Source: Arthrospira sp. PCC 9108 (GTDB taxonomy: Bacteria; Cyanobacteriota; Cyanobacteriia; Cyanobacteriales; Microcoleaceae). From it: a stretch of 64,000 nt of DNA. The notes beneath the pieces are model-generated. The model did not search any database, was not told the DNA's origin, and saw only the letters and a list, made by a program, of their open reading frames with translations. Shown here piece by piece: positions 9,713 to 19,800 of this stretch. How positions within the stretch are numbered: the stretch's first letter is position 1; every line of letters begins with the position of its first letter. A program made the position numbers and the translations under genes. Where the stretch lies: NCBI GenBank assembly GCA_016745315.1, contig CP066886.1, positions 6,696,501 to 6,760,500 of the forward strand, given 5' to 3'.

Positions 9713-12052
9713 ATGCAGCGCCAGAATCGAGCCGTTTTAGCATTAATGTCCGTAAGTAGTATTATGATCTCAGCCTTTGTGCTGTCGGTTGATGTGGCCC
9801 GTAGTCAGTCTAACCCCGTCGAGGTCAGTCCGGCGGAGGTGGAACGATTACAGAATGAACTGCGACTACAGGAGGCGGTACAGGCGGAAGCGAACCAAAT
9901 TTTTAGCCGGACAATGGCTTTGTTTAATCTGCTGCTGTTGTTGTTGGCTTTGCTGTTGGCGGCGGCGATCGCTGCTTTATGGATTTTACGGCGATCGGTC
10001 ATTCATGAAGTTACTGGAATTGTGGAAACCCATCTAAACGAACTGGGGGACTTGGAAAATAAAATCACCAGTGGGAATGAACAGGTACAAACTTTGATGA
10101 AAAATACCGAGGTGTTAGCTGGTCAATTGAATCAGCAAGCTGAGGGTTTTGAGCAAGATCTGGGAACTCGGCGAGAAGAAATGAACGCTATGCAATCTGA
10201 GTTCGTGAAGTCGAGGGAACAGGTGCTACTAAAGTTTGAGGAGCAGATTCAGAAACTACGGGAAACCCGGGAACATTTACAACGGGAATTAACGGCTCGT
10301 ATGGGAGAGCTGAAGCAACAGGTGGATGAACGGGGGGAGTTGGCTCAACAGGATTTACAGAGGTTGGTGGATACTCTGGAAAATGAATTTTCTCAGGTTC
10401 ATAATGATTTGGGAAATCGGCGAGAGGCCTGGTTTGAGGAGTTGCAGGAGTCGGCTGGTCAATTTTCTACAGAATTAGCACAATTGCAGGGGCAGACGCA
10501 ACAGGAACAAAGGTTAATTGTTGATAATTTGAAACAGCTTGGGGAAGTATCAACGCGGGATATTTCGAGAGTGCCAGATGATGTTAATGAACAAAAACAA
10601 GCGGTATTGTCTCTGTTAAAGGGTGCGGAACGGGAGTTTGCTACTCAGTTGGCGCAGTTACAACAGGAAGTGAGAAAACAACGGGATTTGGTGTTAGAAA
10701 ATATCAGCCAAATGGCGGCGGATTTTTCGCCTCAACTGTCAAATATTCGTGAGGAAGCGGAATTGGCAGCTCAGAAGAAGGTGGAAGTGGCTTTATCAGA
10801 TTTGGAGAGGTTAGGGGAGACTCTGGCGACTCAAATTGCTGACGCTCAGTTGAAAATTCAAGATCGGATTCGGGATAAGTTTCAGTCTCTTAAACAATTG
10901 GAAAGTGAGTTTGTGGCTCAGGTGACGGAGGCGCAAACGGGAATTCAAAATCAGAAACAGCGGGTTTTACAAGAGTTGGAAATATTGCAAACTGATGTGG
11001 GAAGTCAGTTAAATGGTTTGAAAACGGAAATTCGCGATCGCAAAGATGGTACTTTCCAGAAATTAGATAAGTTTGAAAGTACATTGTCTGAACAGTTGGC
11101 GGTGATGCAGTCTGATGCAGAATCGGAAAAACAGCGGATTATTCAACAGTTGGGAACGGTTTATTCGGCAGCAGAAAATCAAAAGGATGAAATCTTGGCA
11201 CAATTGGTGATGCTGCAAGAGTCTGCGACTACTGATAAACAACGAATTTTGCAGGAGTTGGCTGAGATTTCGCCGACTTTTATCGCTGAGTCTGCTTTGT
11301 CAGAAATTTTGCAGAAGTTAGCAGGGGTTAATGAGGAACTGGCTAAGATTAAGGCGGCAAATCCTGAGCTGTTTATGACGGCGGAAGATTATGTGCATCA
11401 GGGTAATTCCTATTTTGCTAAGGGTGAGTTTGAGACGGCTTTAGAAATGTTTAATCAGGTGGTGACGCGGAAACCTGATGATTATCGAGCTTGGTTAAAT
11501 AGGGGTATGACTTTAAGCCGTTTGAGGCGGCTTGAGGAGGCGATCGCTTGCTATGATCGAGCGTTAGAATTGAAGCCAGATTACCATCAGGCTTGGGTTG
11601 ATCGGGGTGTGGCTCTTGGAAAGTTACAGCGCCACTCCGAAGCGTTTGAGTCTTTTGATCGAGCGGTGAAGGTGCATCAAGATGATGGGGTGGCTTGGTT
11701 AAATAGGGGTATGGCTTTGGATGTGTTAGAACGTTATGAGGAGGCGGTTAAGTCTTTTGATGTGGCGACTCACTGTGATCCGAGTTTGGCCAAAGCCTGG
11801 AATTATCGGGGTTATACTTTGCTAAAATTGGAGCAGGATGCGATCGCAATAGATAGCTTTAAACGGGCCTTAGAGGTGCAACCAGATTATGCTGATGCTT
11901 GCTATAATTTGGCTATGGCTTATGCCATAAATAGTCAGGTTGATTTGGCGACGGAACATCTGGAACAGGCTATTAACTTAAATCCCCGATATGGGAAAGA
12001 GGCTCGCACTGATCCTAATTTGGAACCGATCGCTCGTCGGCTGCGTTCTTAG
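9713..12052 (+). CDS. Membrane-anchored coiled-coil protein with C-terminal TPR repeats
   Basis: 779 residues. The N-terminus has a hydrophobic segment (about 8-26, possible signal/anchor) and a second, very strong membrane helix at about 67-92 (LFNLLLLLLALLLAAAIAAL). Residues about 105-545 are a long Q/E/L-rich coiled coil with repeated blocks of the type QKQRVLQELEILQ. Residues about 560-775 form six TPR units (AWLNRGMTLSRLRRLEEAI, AWVDRGVALGKLQRHSEAF and similar). A good ribosome site (AAGGAAGGA) precedes the ATG. Function unknown; the design suggests a membrane-tethered scaffold. No operon partner is evident, since the next gene starts 253 bp later. Confidence 0.85.
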   Translation: MQRQNRAVLALMSVSSIMISAFVLSVDVARSQSNPVEVSPAEVERLQNELRLQEAVQAEANQIFSRTMALFNLLLLLLALLLAAAIAALWILRRSVIHEVTGIVETHLNELGDLENKITSGNEQVQTLMKNTEVLAGQLNQQAEGFEQDLGTRREEMNAMQSEFVKSREQVLLKFEEQIQKLRETREHLQRELTARMGELKQQVDERGELAQQDLQRLVDTLENEFSQVHNDLGNRREAWFEELQESAGQFSTELAQLQGQTQQEQRLIVDNLKQLGEVSTRDISRVPDDVNEQKQAVLSLLKGAEREFATQLAQLQQEVRKQRDLVLENISQMAADFSPQLSNIREEAELAAQKKVEVALSDLERLGETLATQIADAQLKIQDRIRDKFQSLKQLESEFVAQVTEAQTGIQNQKQRVLQELEILQTDVGSQLNGLKTEIRDRKDGTFQKLDKFESTLSEQLAVMQSDAESEKQRIIQQLGTVYSAAENQKDEILAQLVMLQESATTDKQRILQELAEISPTFIAESALSEILQKLAGVNEELAKIKAANPELFMTAEDYVHQGNSYFAKGEFETALEMFNQVVTRKPDDYRAWLNRGMTLSRLRRLEEAIACYDRALELKPDYHQAWVDRGVALGKLQRHSEAFESFDRAVKVHQDDGVAWLNRGMALDVLERYEEAVKSFDVATHCDPSLAKAWNYRGYTLLKLEQDAIAIDSFKRALEVQPDYADACYNLAMAYAINSQVDLATEHLEQAINLNPRYGKEARTDPNLEPIARRLRS

Positions 12053-12305
12053 GCTTCATGTTGAGGAATATCAAGTTAGTTCATTTTGTCCATACCATAG
12101 ACACAGCCAGTCTCACCCCTTTGACAATGGTATAGCTGCTAGGTAAGTGCTGGCTGTGGCTGAGGAAATCCCCAAATTTGATCAAATTTTGACAGTGACT
12201 TTACAGCTTCAATTAGACTGAACACGCTTAATCAAAAACGGTAGATATTTGCGGGTTGATTTCGGTCAATTATGGTAAATGTAGGGCAATTCAAGGGGGC
12301 TATCA

Positions 12306-14531
12306 ATGGCAAGTTTTGACAAACCTAGTGGAACTTATGAGCAGGGAGAAAAATCCTCGTCATTCTATCATAATCAGTCGGATACTGAGAGAGTACAGGA
12401 GAAAATTTATCAGTATTTTATCGAGAGGGTAAAACAGGAAAAACCCGATGAAGTTTTGGCTAAGTTTGAAGCAATATTTCTGAAATTTTCTGGCCCGGTT
12501 GACCGGGAAATCAAACAAAGTTTGAAATACCTGATTGCTAAAAATCAACAGCAAAAATTTCAAGAATTAATCAAGCGCACTTGTTATATTTTAATCAATA
12601 ACTGGTATGTGGGGAGATATTCTGAGTGTGTACAAAAACTAATTGCCAAGCTGAATGAAGTTAGACAGCAGGATTTTGGGGGTGATGATGAAGAGCATAT
12701 TTGTTTACATAATTGGTTAATTAAATTTTTAAATAGTTCTGATTATCAAGATATTAAGGCAGTCACACAGGTAACGGTTAATCAGAATTGGAGCGATCGC
12801 TATAAAACCTATTTATTAGTTTCTCAATATGCTAATCCTGACAACTCTTGGGAACATCGAGAAGTAGCGAGAAATTTATCACAACAACTCCGGGACAAAT
12901 ACAAGTTTGAATTAGCTATGTATTTATCCCGTTCTGAGTCTGCCAGTTATCCCCATAAGGATTTAAAAAATCCTACTCATCTGGGTGCGGAAGTTATTAC
13001 TCTAATTAAAAAGGCTATTTCTACTCAAAGTGTCTCCCAAAGCAAAGTCAAAGCCGACCATTTTTTAGAACAAGTAGAACCCTTAAAATACGGAGACTTT
13101 AAACATAAGTTTTATGATTATTTAATGGTGAATGTTGACTCCAAACATCCCTTCAATGTGATTAGTTCCCGCCTAGATAAAATGCTAAATGATTTAGGCA
13201 ACCAATGGAGCGATCGTCAGATGAATGCCAATATGATCCAGATAGTTTGTAATCAGACACTGGAATTTTTGACCATGAGGAGTAATGGTAATCCTTCCCC
13301 TAATTTCACTTTGTCAATGAAGCACGCTACTCATTTGACATTAGCAATTATTTTAATGAAAGTAGTTTTAATTTCTCCGAACAGTCGAGAGCATCTGGAT
13401 TTGTGCATTTCTAGGATTATTAGTTATTATCAAAATTCCGATGAACAGCAATGTAAAATTGTCATCCAGTTTTTAGAGGTTTTTAACTTAGTCTCTACTT
13501 TATTCACCGAAAATATTCAGTATAATTTAGTCTCAATTAAATCTGAGGATGGCATCTTACCATCAGCCACTGAGCTAGAAACATCTCGGCTATTTTCTCA
13601 GTTCCAAGGACTAGACCTGCGCCAGACCAACTTAAAAGGAGTTAACCTGAAAAAGATGGATTTAACAGGTGCGGATATGCGAGAAAAAAACCTCGAGGGA
13701 ATGAGTTTAATTCAACTAGATTTGCGACTGGTAAATTTAGCGAAAGCCAACCTAAGCCATGCTATTCTTAACGGTTCTAAATTAGCTGTTGCTAATCTGA
13801 AGGGAGCGAATCTGCAAGAGGCAAGTCTGGTAAAAGCAGACCTAAGACGTGCAGATCTGGAAGAGGTTAATCTGAGTTATGCGAGTCTAACAACTGCTAA
13901 GTTACAACGAGCGAATTTGCGATCGGCTTGTTTAATTGAAGCTAATTTAATGGCAGCCAGTTTAGAAGGCTGTGACCTAAAGGGTGCAGATCTAAGTAAT
14001 GCCAATTTAGAATCAGCTAAGTTAAACCAGGCTAATTTAGCTCATGCTAATCTACGGGGGGTTAATTTACGCAATGCGAACCTGCGAGGGGGTAATTTAG
14101 AAGGGGCACATTTAGAAGGTGCAGATCTTAGAGGTGCGGACTTACAGGGTGCTAATTTAAAGGGTGCTAATTTATACAGAGCCAACTTTTATCAAGCTAA
14201 TATTACAGAAGGTAATTTTAATGGAGCGAAGCTGAGACGAGTTAATTTTAACCGCAGCGATTTACGGGATGCTGAGTTAATAAGAGTTGACCTCAGTAAA
14301 AGTCGTTTACGAAGTGCTTGTTTGCGGGGTGCTAATCTAAGTCAGAGTAATTTAAAGGGTGCTGATTTGACTCGTGCTGATTTAAGTAATGTTAAATTTA
14401 CTGGTGCTGATTTGAGTTGTACTTTAATTCGTCATGCTAATTTAAGTGGGGCTGATTTAAGGAATGCTAAACTTGAAAAGGCGAACTTATTTGGTAGTAA
14501 TACTGTAGGCTGTATCAGAAATGATGTATAA
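12306..14531 (+). CDS. Pentapeptide-repeat protein with helical N-terminal domain
   Basis: 741 residues. Residues 1-430 are mostly helical, with no family recognised. Residues about 430-735 are an unbroken run of pentapeptide repeats of the A(D/N)Lxx type (GADLRGADLQGANLKGANLY), roughly 60 units, which fold into a right-handed quadrilateral beta-helix. Such proteins can mimic DNA or act as scaffolds. The gene ends 35 bp before dndE and shares its strand, so the two are probably co-transcribed; whether it works with the Dnd system is inference. Ribosome site GGGGGC is 5 bases before the ATG. Repeats of this length can vary by slippage. Confidence 0.88.
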   Translation: MASFDKPSGTYEQGEKSSSFYHNQSDTERVQEKIYQYFIERVKQEKPDEVLAKFEAIFLKFSGPVDREIKQSLKYLIAKNQQQKFQELIKRTCYILINNWYVGRYSECVQKLIAKLNEVRQQDFGGDDEEHICLHNWLIKFLNSSDYQDIKAVTQVTVNQNWSDRYKTYLLVSQYANPDNSWEHREVARNLSQQLRDKYKFELAMYLSRSESASYPHKDLKNPTHLGAEVITLIKKAISTQSVSQSKVKADHFLEQVEPLKYGDFKHKFYDYLMVNVDSKHPFNVISSRLDKMLNDLGNQWSDRQMNANMIQIVCNQTLEFLTMRSNGNPSPNFTLSMKHATHLTLAIILMKVVLISPNSREHLDLCISRIISYYQNSDEQQCKIVIQFLEVFNLVSTLFTENIQYNLVSIKSEDGILPSATELETSRLFSQFQGLDLRQTNLKGVNLKKMDLTGADMREKNLEGMSLIQLDLRLVNLAKANLSHAILNGSKLAVANLKGANLQEASLVKADLRRADLEEVNLSYASLTTAKLQRANLRSACLIEANLMAASLEGCDLKGADLSNANLESAKLNQANLAHANLRGVNLRNANLRGGNLEGAHLEGADLRGADLQGANLKGANLYRANFYQANITEGNFNGAKLRRVNFNRSDLRDAELIRVDLSKSRLRSACLRGANLSQSNLKGADLTRADLSNVKFTGADLSCTLIRHANLSGADLRNAKLEKANLFGSNTVGCIRNDV

Positions 14532-14566
14532 CTTTTAACAGAAACTGTTAGAGAGTTACTGAGATT

Positions 14567-14950
14567 ATGGAATCACCAGTTGAGCGTTTTCGCTTATCGG
14601 AAACAGCTAAGGACCAATTGATTAAACTGAAACGAATCACTAAAATTGACCAATGGAATATTTTATGTCGCTGGGGTTTCTGTCGTTCCCTTGGGGAGTC
14701 GAGTCCCCCTTCTCCGGTGCCGATCGCTAATTATAGTAATGTGGAACTAACCTGGCGAGTGTTTGCGGGTGAGATGTCTAATATTTTAACAACTGCTCTC
14801 AAACAACGCTGTTATGAGGATGGCTTAGGAACTTCGCCGGAAACCCTCGAACAACAATTTCGGCTACATTTACACCGAGGTATTGGCTATTTGGCGGGGG
14901 ATAGTGAACTGCAAACCCTAGAAGACTTAACAGATTTAGTGTTAAAATGA
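14567..14950 (+). CDS. dndE: DNA sulfur modification protein DndE
   Basis: 127 residues. The opening (VERFRLSETAKDQLIKLKRI) and the segments WNILCRWGFCRSL and WRVFAGEMSNILTTALKQR match DndE, the small tetrameric protein that binds nicked DNA and is needed with DndA, DndC and DndD to put phosphorothioate sulfur into the backbone. The C-terminal LHRHRGIGYL-like part (FRLHLHRGIGYLAGDSEL) is also typical. It lies 20 kb from dndD and dndC (34.7-38.4 kb), although the dnd genes usually cluster. It follows the pentapeptide gene by 35 bp and is followed by a terminator hairpin at 15041. Confidence 0.92.
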   Translation: MESPVERFRLSETAKDQLIKLKRITKIDQWNILCRWGFCRSLGESSPPSPVPIANYSNVELTWRVFAGEMSNILTTALKQRCYEDGLGTSPETLEQQFRLHLHRGIGYLAGDSELQTLEDLTDLVLK

Positions 14951-15040
14951 AAGTATTGGTGCGAGACGTTTACTGTAATAGTGAATAAGAGACAACTGTG
15001 AAAGTATTTGATAGGGTGTTTTGCTTAGGTAACAAATATT

Positions 15041-15073
15041 AAGCCCGGTGGAGTTATGGCTAATCCGGGTTTT
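15041..15073 (+). terminator. Rho-independent-like terminator after dndE
   Basis: Stem AAGCCCGG/CCGGGTTT (one G-T pair) around a 15-nt loop, followed by a T-run, about 90 bp after the dndE stop. The ATG at 15056 falls in its loop, which argues that the next gene starts at the downstream ATG, 15098. Confidence 0.65.
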
Positions 15074-15097
15074 TGTAAATCTTGGGGGATTGAGATT

Positions 15098-15508
15098 ATG
15101 GCAACTATTAAATCCAGGAAATACCATAATGTTATGGAAGATCTAGTGTCTGAGGAAGTCCGACGACAGTTAGTTTCGATGTCTCCTCGGCTAACTCAAT
15201 ATATTAAACGGGTGGAGGTAGAAACCTATGCTTTAAACCGTTTACCACCTCTGTATGCTTGCAGTAGAGAAGGATGGCTACATCAAAAGCGGCGGGGGAC
15301 TGAGGACTGTTATGAGCAGGTAAAAATAGCAGTGCGTCAGGCTTTGGCTGCTGTTCAGCGGGATTTGTTGAGAAATTCGACTCCCTTGGTAGGGGATGAG
15401 GAGGAACACAAAACTGCCACCACAGCTACTCATCCCGTGACTAAGGGATCTAAAGACCCTGAGCAATATAAATATTTGCGTAAAAGTAACTCTTATTACA
15501 ACCGTTAG
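15098..15508 (+). CDS. ComFB-family protein
   Basis: From ATG 15098 the product is 136 residues (MATIKSRKYHNVMEDLVSEE...). The core NVMEDLVSEEVRRQ, VEVETYALNRLPPLYACSRE and the following helix (VRQALAAVQRDLLR) match the ComFB (late competence) domain. In cyanobacteria such proteins include CdgR/ComFB-type c-di-GMP receptors linked to cell size and motility; a competence role is not shown here. An in-frame ATG at 15056 lies in the terminator loop and is less likely as start. The last ~40 residues are polar and poorly conserved. The stop overlaps the stop of the convergent gene by 4 bp. Confidence 0.82.
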   Translation: MATIKSRKYHNVMEDLVSEEVRRQLVSMSPRLTQYIKRVEVETYALNRLPPLYACSREGWLHQKRRGTEDCYEQVKIAVRQALAAVQRDLLRNSTPLVGDEEEHKTATTATHPVTKGSKDPEQYKYLRKSNSYYNR

Positions 15509-16653
15509 GGGTTATGAATAAAGTTGCTTAACTCCATGCTGATTAATTCCTGTGGGATTAATTCTGGGGAGATTCTTTCGGGTGGGGCGATATCTGCTCC
15601 TAAAACAATACCTTGCTGATGGTTTTTTAAACCTGGTACGGCTGATTTGGCTTCGGATTCAGATTTACTATCGGGTTTAATCTCAGGTAGATCTGGGGGT
15701 AATTCAGTTTCTGGGAGAGGTTGATCCGCTATCCAAGCAATGCCACCCAGGGAAGCTGCTAAAATGGCGGTATAACCCAGATATAGGTGAACAGAATTCA
15801 GATAAAACCTAGAGTCTAATTCAATTTTTGACCACGAACGAACTAGGGTCGGGTCAGGATTGGGAGTGGGTAGGAATCCGGCTAAAGCACTGCCGTTAAG
15901 TCCGAGAGCATTGCCTAAACGACATATAAACCCTCTCAAATAGATATCTTCGGGTAGGCGATCTATTTGACCTTTTTCGATCGCTTGTATAACTTTAACT
16001 GGGATGAGAGTGTGATGATGAATTTCTGCTAAGGTTATGCCCTTATCGGCGCGGGTTTTTTGTAATTTTTTGCCAATTTGACACAGGCAATTTTCCCGCC
16101 TTTTTTGAGATTTTTCCGCCTCTTGTGCGCGGGTGAGTTTTTGAGGTTTTTTCTTCTTGGCTGTGGTGGTCTTGGGTTTGGGGGTGGGATCTTTTTGACG
16201 GGTTTTTAATTGGCTATGGGATTTATCGTGATCCTCTGGTGAGGATACGGGAGAATTATCTGTTGGAGGTTTGGGTTTTTTGGCAGATACTTCTACTTTT
16301 GACGGGGATGAGGAGGTTTCAGATGTGGGCTGAGGTGTTGGAGAATGGACGGAAGGCTGCGGCGGTGGGATAATGACGGTTTGATCGGCGCTGACTAACA
16401 TCATTCTCTGCTGTCTGATTAACTGTTTAACAGAAAGCTGGATCGCCTCTCTACCAACTGCTTTGATGACTATTTCAGCTTTAGTGGCGGCTTCCCCTAA
16501 CATCTTTTGGAGGCTTTGCATAGCAATCTGATAAACTTCGCTCTTGTGCAATTCTGCCTCAATCTTATATAAAAGCGATCGCATATCCTCTGAGGAAATC
16601 TCGGCAGCCATCCCGGCGGCGCTGAAGTTAACTGTAGGATTAATATCGTGCAT
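15505..16653 (-). CDS. RodZ-like helix-turn-helix membrane protein
   Basis: 382 residues. In order: an N-terminal helical region (1-110), a low-complexity Pro/Ser/Lys linker (about 112-180), an HTH_25/RodZ-type domain (about 185-255: IGKKLQKTRADKGITLAEIH, GQIDRLPEDIYLRGFICRLG), a single membrane helix (about 288-306, LGYTAILAASLGGIAWIA) and a short acidic tail. RodZ links MreB to the membrane, but this protein lacks an obvious C-terminal RodZ beta domain and has an unusual N-terminal extension. It may be a cyanobacterial RodZ relative of unknown partner. It is a single gene, convergent with the ComFB gene. Confidence 0.82.
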   Translation of the reverse strand: MHDINPTVNFSAAGMAAEISSEDMRSLLYKIEAELHKSEVYQIAMQSLQKMLGEAATKAEIVIKAVGREAIQLSVKQLIRQQRMMLVSADQTVIIPPPQPSVHSPTPQPTSETSSSPSKVEVSAKKPKPPTDNSPVSSPEDHDKSHSQLKTRQKDPTPKPKTTTAKKKKPQKLTRAQEAEKSQKRRENCLCQIGKKLQKTRADKGITLAEIHHHTLIPVKVIQAIEKGQIDRLPEDIYLRGFICRLGNALGLNGSALAGFLPTPNPDPTLVRSWSKIELDSRFYLNSVHLYLGYTAILAASLGGIAWIADQPLPETELPPDLPEIKPDSKSESEAKSAVPGLKNHQQGIVLGADIAPPERISPELIPQELISMELSNFIHNP

Positions 16654-16828
16654 TATCGGTCTCCCCTAATCCAAGTTCTATAATTCATTTTTCAATGGGT
16701 TGATTCTCAGTCCGGATGAGGATCAAAAGAATCTTGATTGTGTCCTGTGTCGGTAAAGTCGGCTAGATAGCTGAATTAGAGGAGGGTTTCAGGGAAGGTC
16801 GGCTATATCTTATAATTAGGTATTTATA

Positions 16829-19800
16829 TTAACCCAACCCAGATAAGGTAAATGCAGCCCAGTAGTAGGGGTTAGCAAAAGGAAATTCTTGTAAGTTGAG
16901 GCTGGCTAAAATGGTTTTTTGGTCATTAATTTGTTTCAGGTTTTCGGGAGTTTTCACCTGCTCAAAATAGCTCTCTAATTCGGGCTGGTAAGTTTCCATT
17001 AACTCGGTTTTGGTTAAACTTCTGAGTCGAATTTGAGCCTGTTTTAGGGCTTCTAGGGGGCTTAATTCTTGACGATATTGATAGTAGAATTGGCTAAAAA
17101 TGGCGGTGGGAATTTCTCCGGCTGACCATTGGGGATAAATAACTGTTGTGGCTCCCATACCCAGAAAGGCACTACTAAAGTTGATGAATTGTTGATCTAT
17201 TAGGGAAGAGGTGCGGTTTTGGTCTGAAGCTGTTGTATAGGTCTGACAGCGGGAAATGAATACTTCTAGGATTTGGGGCGATCGCATATTGAACAGGTCT
17301 TGTAGAGATATAGATTCTGTGCCTAAATTGAGTTGAGAGGATAGGGGATTATCCATATTAAAGCTCATGGGATTTCCGATATATAAAACCTGGGCAGATT
17401 TCAGTAATTTTTGATACTGATTGAGGTTAATATTGTCATTTAGCAACTGTTCTGAGGGGATAGAATAGCGTTGAGCTAAGGCTGCACATTCATAAGTTGC
17501 TAGTAGTGAGGTAGGTTGAGAATTGCCCATTAATCCCCATGGGGTTGAGATGTTTAATGCTGTGATCGGAGACTGAGGCTGAGACTGGCGGGCTTCTCTA
17601 ACTTGACGGGATAAATTGAGAATATGGCTACTGGGGGCGATTCTGACCCGGAAGCGATCGCCTAAAAATTCCTCGCCGCCAGCAATTGGTAAAGCGACAA
17701 ACGGACAGCGATGTAAGACTAAATTCGGAATAATTAGCAGTTCGTCAACTTCCACAAGATGTTCACTAATTAGGCGGTCTATATCCAGACGTTGAGCCAA
17801 TTCTGCCAACATATCTTTCATGCGATCGCGGCTATTTTTGGGAGTTTCTATATCCAATTTTAGCCAATAATTAGTCAACCAAGTTTCTAAGCTGTCGCCT
17901 GGTTGTTCAGGACATATATGCAGGGCAATTTCTACGGTGTTTGTAGCTGACCAAGCATCATCATTACTGCTCTGTTTTACTATAAAAATATAGGCGCACT
18001 TTTCCGATGTATAGAAACTTAATAAAGCCGTTCGAGAATGTATGAAAGTCTGTAGGATTTCTTGACTCCACGGTTCAACTCGCAGCAGACCCGCCAGGAA
18101 GGGGTCTAGGGAGCGGATCTGATTAATCAATTGGTCATTTTGAGTGGCTAAACCATTGAGTGTAGCCGTTTCCGCCCGGAATATAGCAATACTATTCATC
18201 CTAATTCCTGCTGCGGCAAACTGTTTCATTTCATCAGACTGACGGCGAAAATGGAGGGTGTCAATTTGCTGCTGAAGCCGTTGATATTTTTCGACAAGTT
18301 CAGTTAATTGTTGATCTATTCCGGCATAATTATTAGACAGCAAGCGGACTAAATGTTGAATGCGGAAACGTTCCCCATATTCAAAAGCTAACTGCTGCTC
18401 ATTAGCATTAATACAGGTCTGCACCATGCGACTATATAACCCGGCGACTTCCCTAGTAACTTCGTGGCGATGAGTGGCGGGAATAATATTTGTGTAACTG
18501 TTTTCTACAGTGTCAATGGCTCGACTATAACCTGATATAGCCAAGGACCAATTTTGTTGCGAAAAGCCGATATCCCCCAGATGTCTGGCTGCTAGTAAAC
18601 AGTGCATAGGAAGGGTTAAAGGTGTGGTTTTTTCTAAACTTTGTTCAAAGGCTTGAATCGCATTATCAAAGTCTTTAATAGTTTGGTATGTTTGACCTAA
18701 ATTATTAAGGGCTTTGACTTCTTGGCGCAGGTCTCCGGTTTCTTTGGCGATCGCTAAGGCTTGTTGATAGTTGTCAATGGCATTCTGTGCTTCTCCTTGG
18801 CGATAATAGGTATCGCCTAAATTGAGTAAAGCGATTATTTGTCCTTGGCTTGACTGCATTTGTTGTGTTAACTGGAGATGCTGTTTATGGTAGGCGATCG
18901 CTTGCTCTAAATCTCCTTTAATTTGATAGGTCATCCCCATATTACTCAGGCTATTTGCCACCCCAAAATTATAATTAATACTGCGGGCAATTTTCAGGGC
19001 TTGATGGTGGGTTGCCGTGGCGTTATCATACTGTTTGATGGCAGTATATGCACTTCCCAAACTAGCTAAAAAGCTGGTTTCTCCGAATTTATAACCTAAT
19101 TCCTCGGCTTTTTCGGCGGCTTTTTTCGTATGGGCGATCGCTTCTTCGTAGCGCCCCAAAGTAGAGTATAATTGACCCAAAGAACCCAGCACATTGACCT
19201 CCCCAAAACGATAGTTAATTTTTTGGGTAATTTCTAAAGCCTGCTGATAGCCAAACAAGGCTTGATCATGTTGACCAATAGCATAGCAAACATGGGCAAG
19301 ACTGCTGTAGGCGTTGGCTTCTCCCTGGGGATATTGAGTTTTTCGGGCTACAGCTAAACACTGTTGATGGGCGGATATAGCTTGTTCATATTGTCCTAAA
19401 GAATGATAGATATTACCTAATTTACCCAAACAATTAATCGCCCCGCGATGGTTATTGACTTCCTGATAAAGAATCAGGGCTTCTTGCCAAGATTTAAAGG
19501 CTTCCTGGAATTCATTATTTTGGAACTGTTGAACTCCCTGTTTGAAAAGTTCCTCAGCTTGGGATTGTTTAGCTGTAATTTGTTCAGGAGTTAGGACAGG
19601 TAACTCAGGTTTTGGTTGGTCAGAAACTTGGGAGGATGCTGTGGTCGCCACTGCTGGTACAGGTTGAGCGACGGGTTGGGGTTGTGGGGCTGGAATTTTC
19701 TGCTGAATGAGAGTCGAGACATTGCCAAACTCTTGAATTTGAGTGGCTATTTCTGTTAATCGTTGGGCATCTTCTTCACAATTTCGCTCTACAAGAACTT

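Noticed and set aside
15056..15097. Longer start for the ComFB gene
   Set aside because: This ATG lies in the loop of the dndE terminator hairpin; ATG 15098 begins the conserved region.
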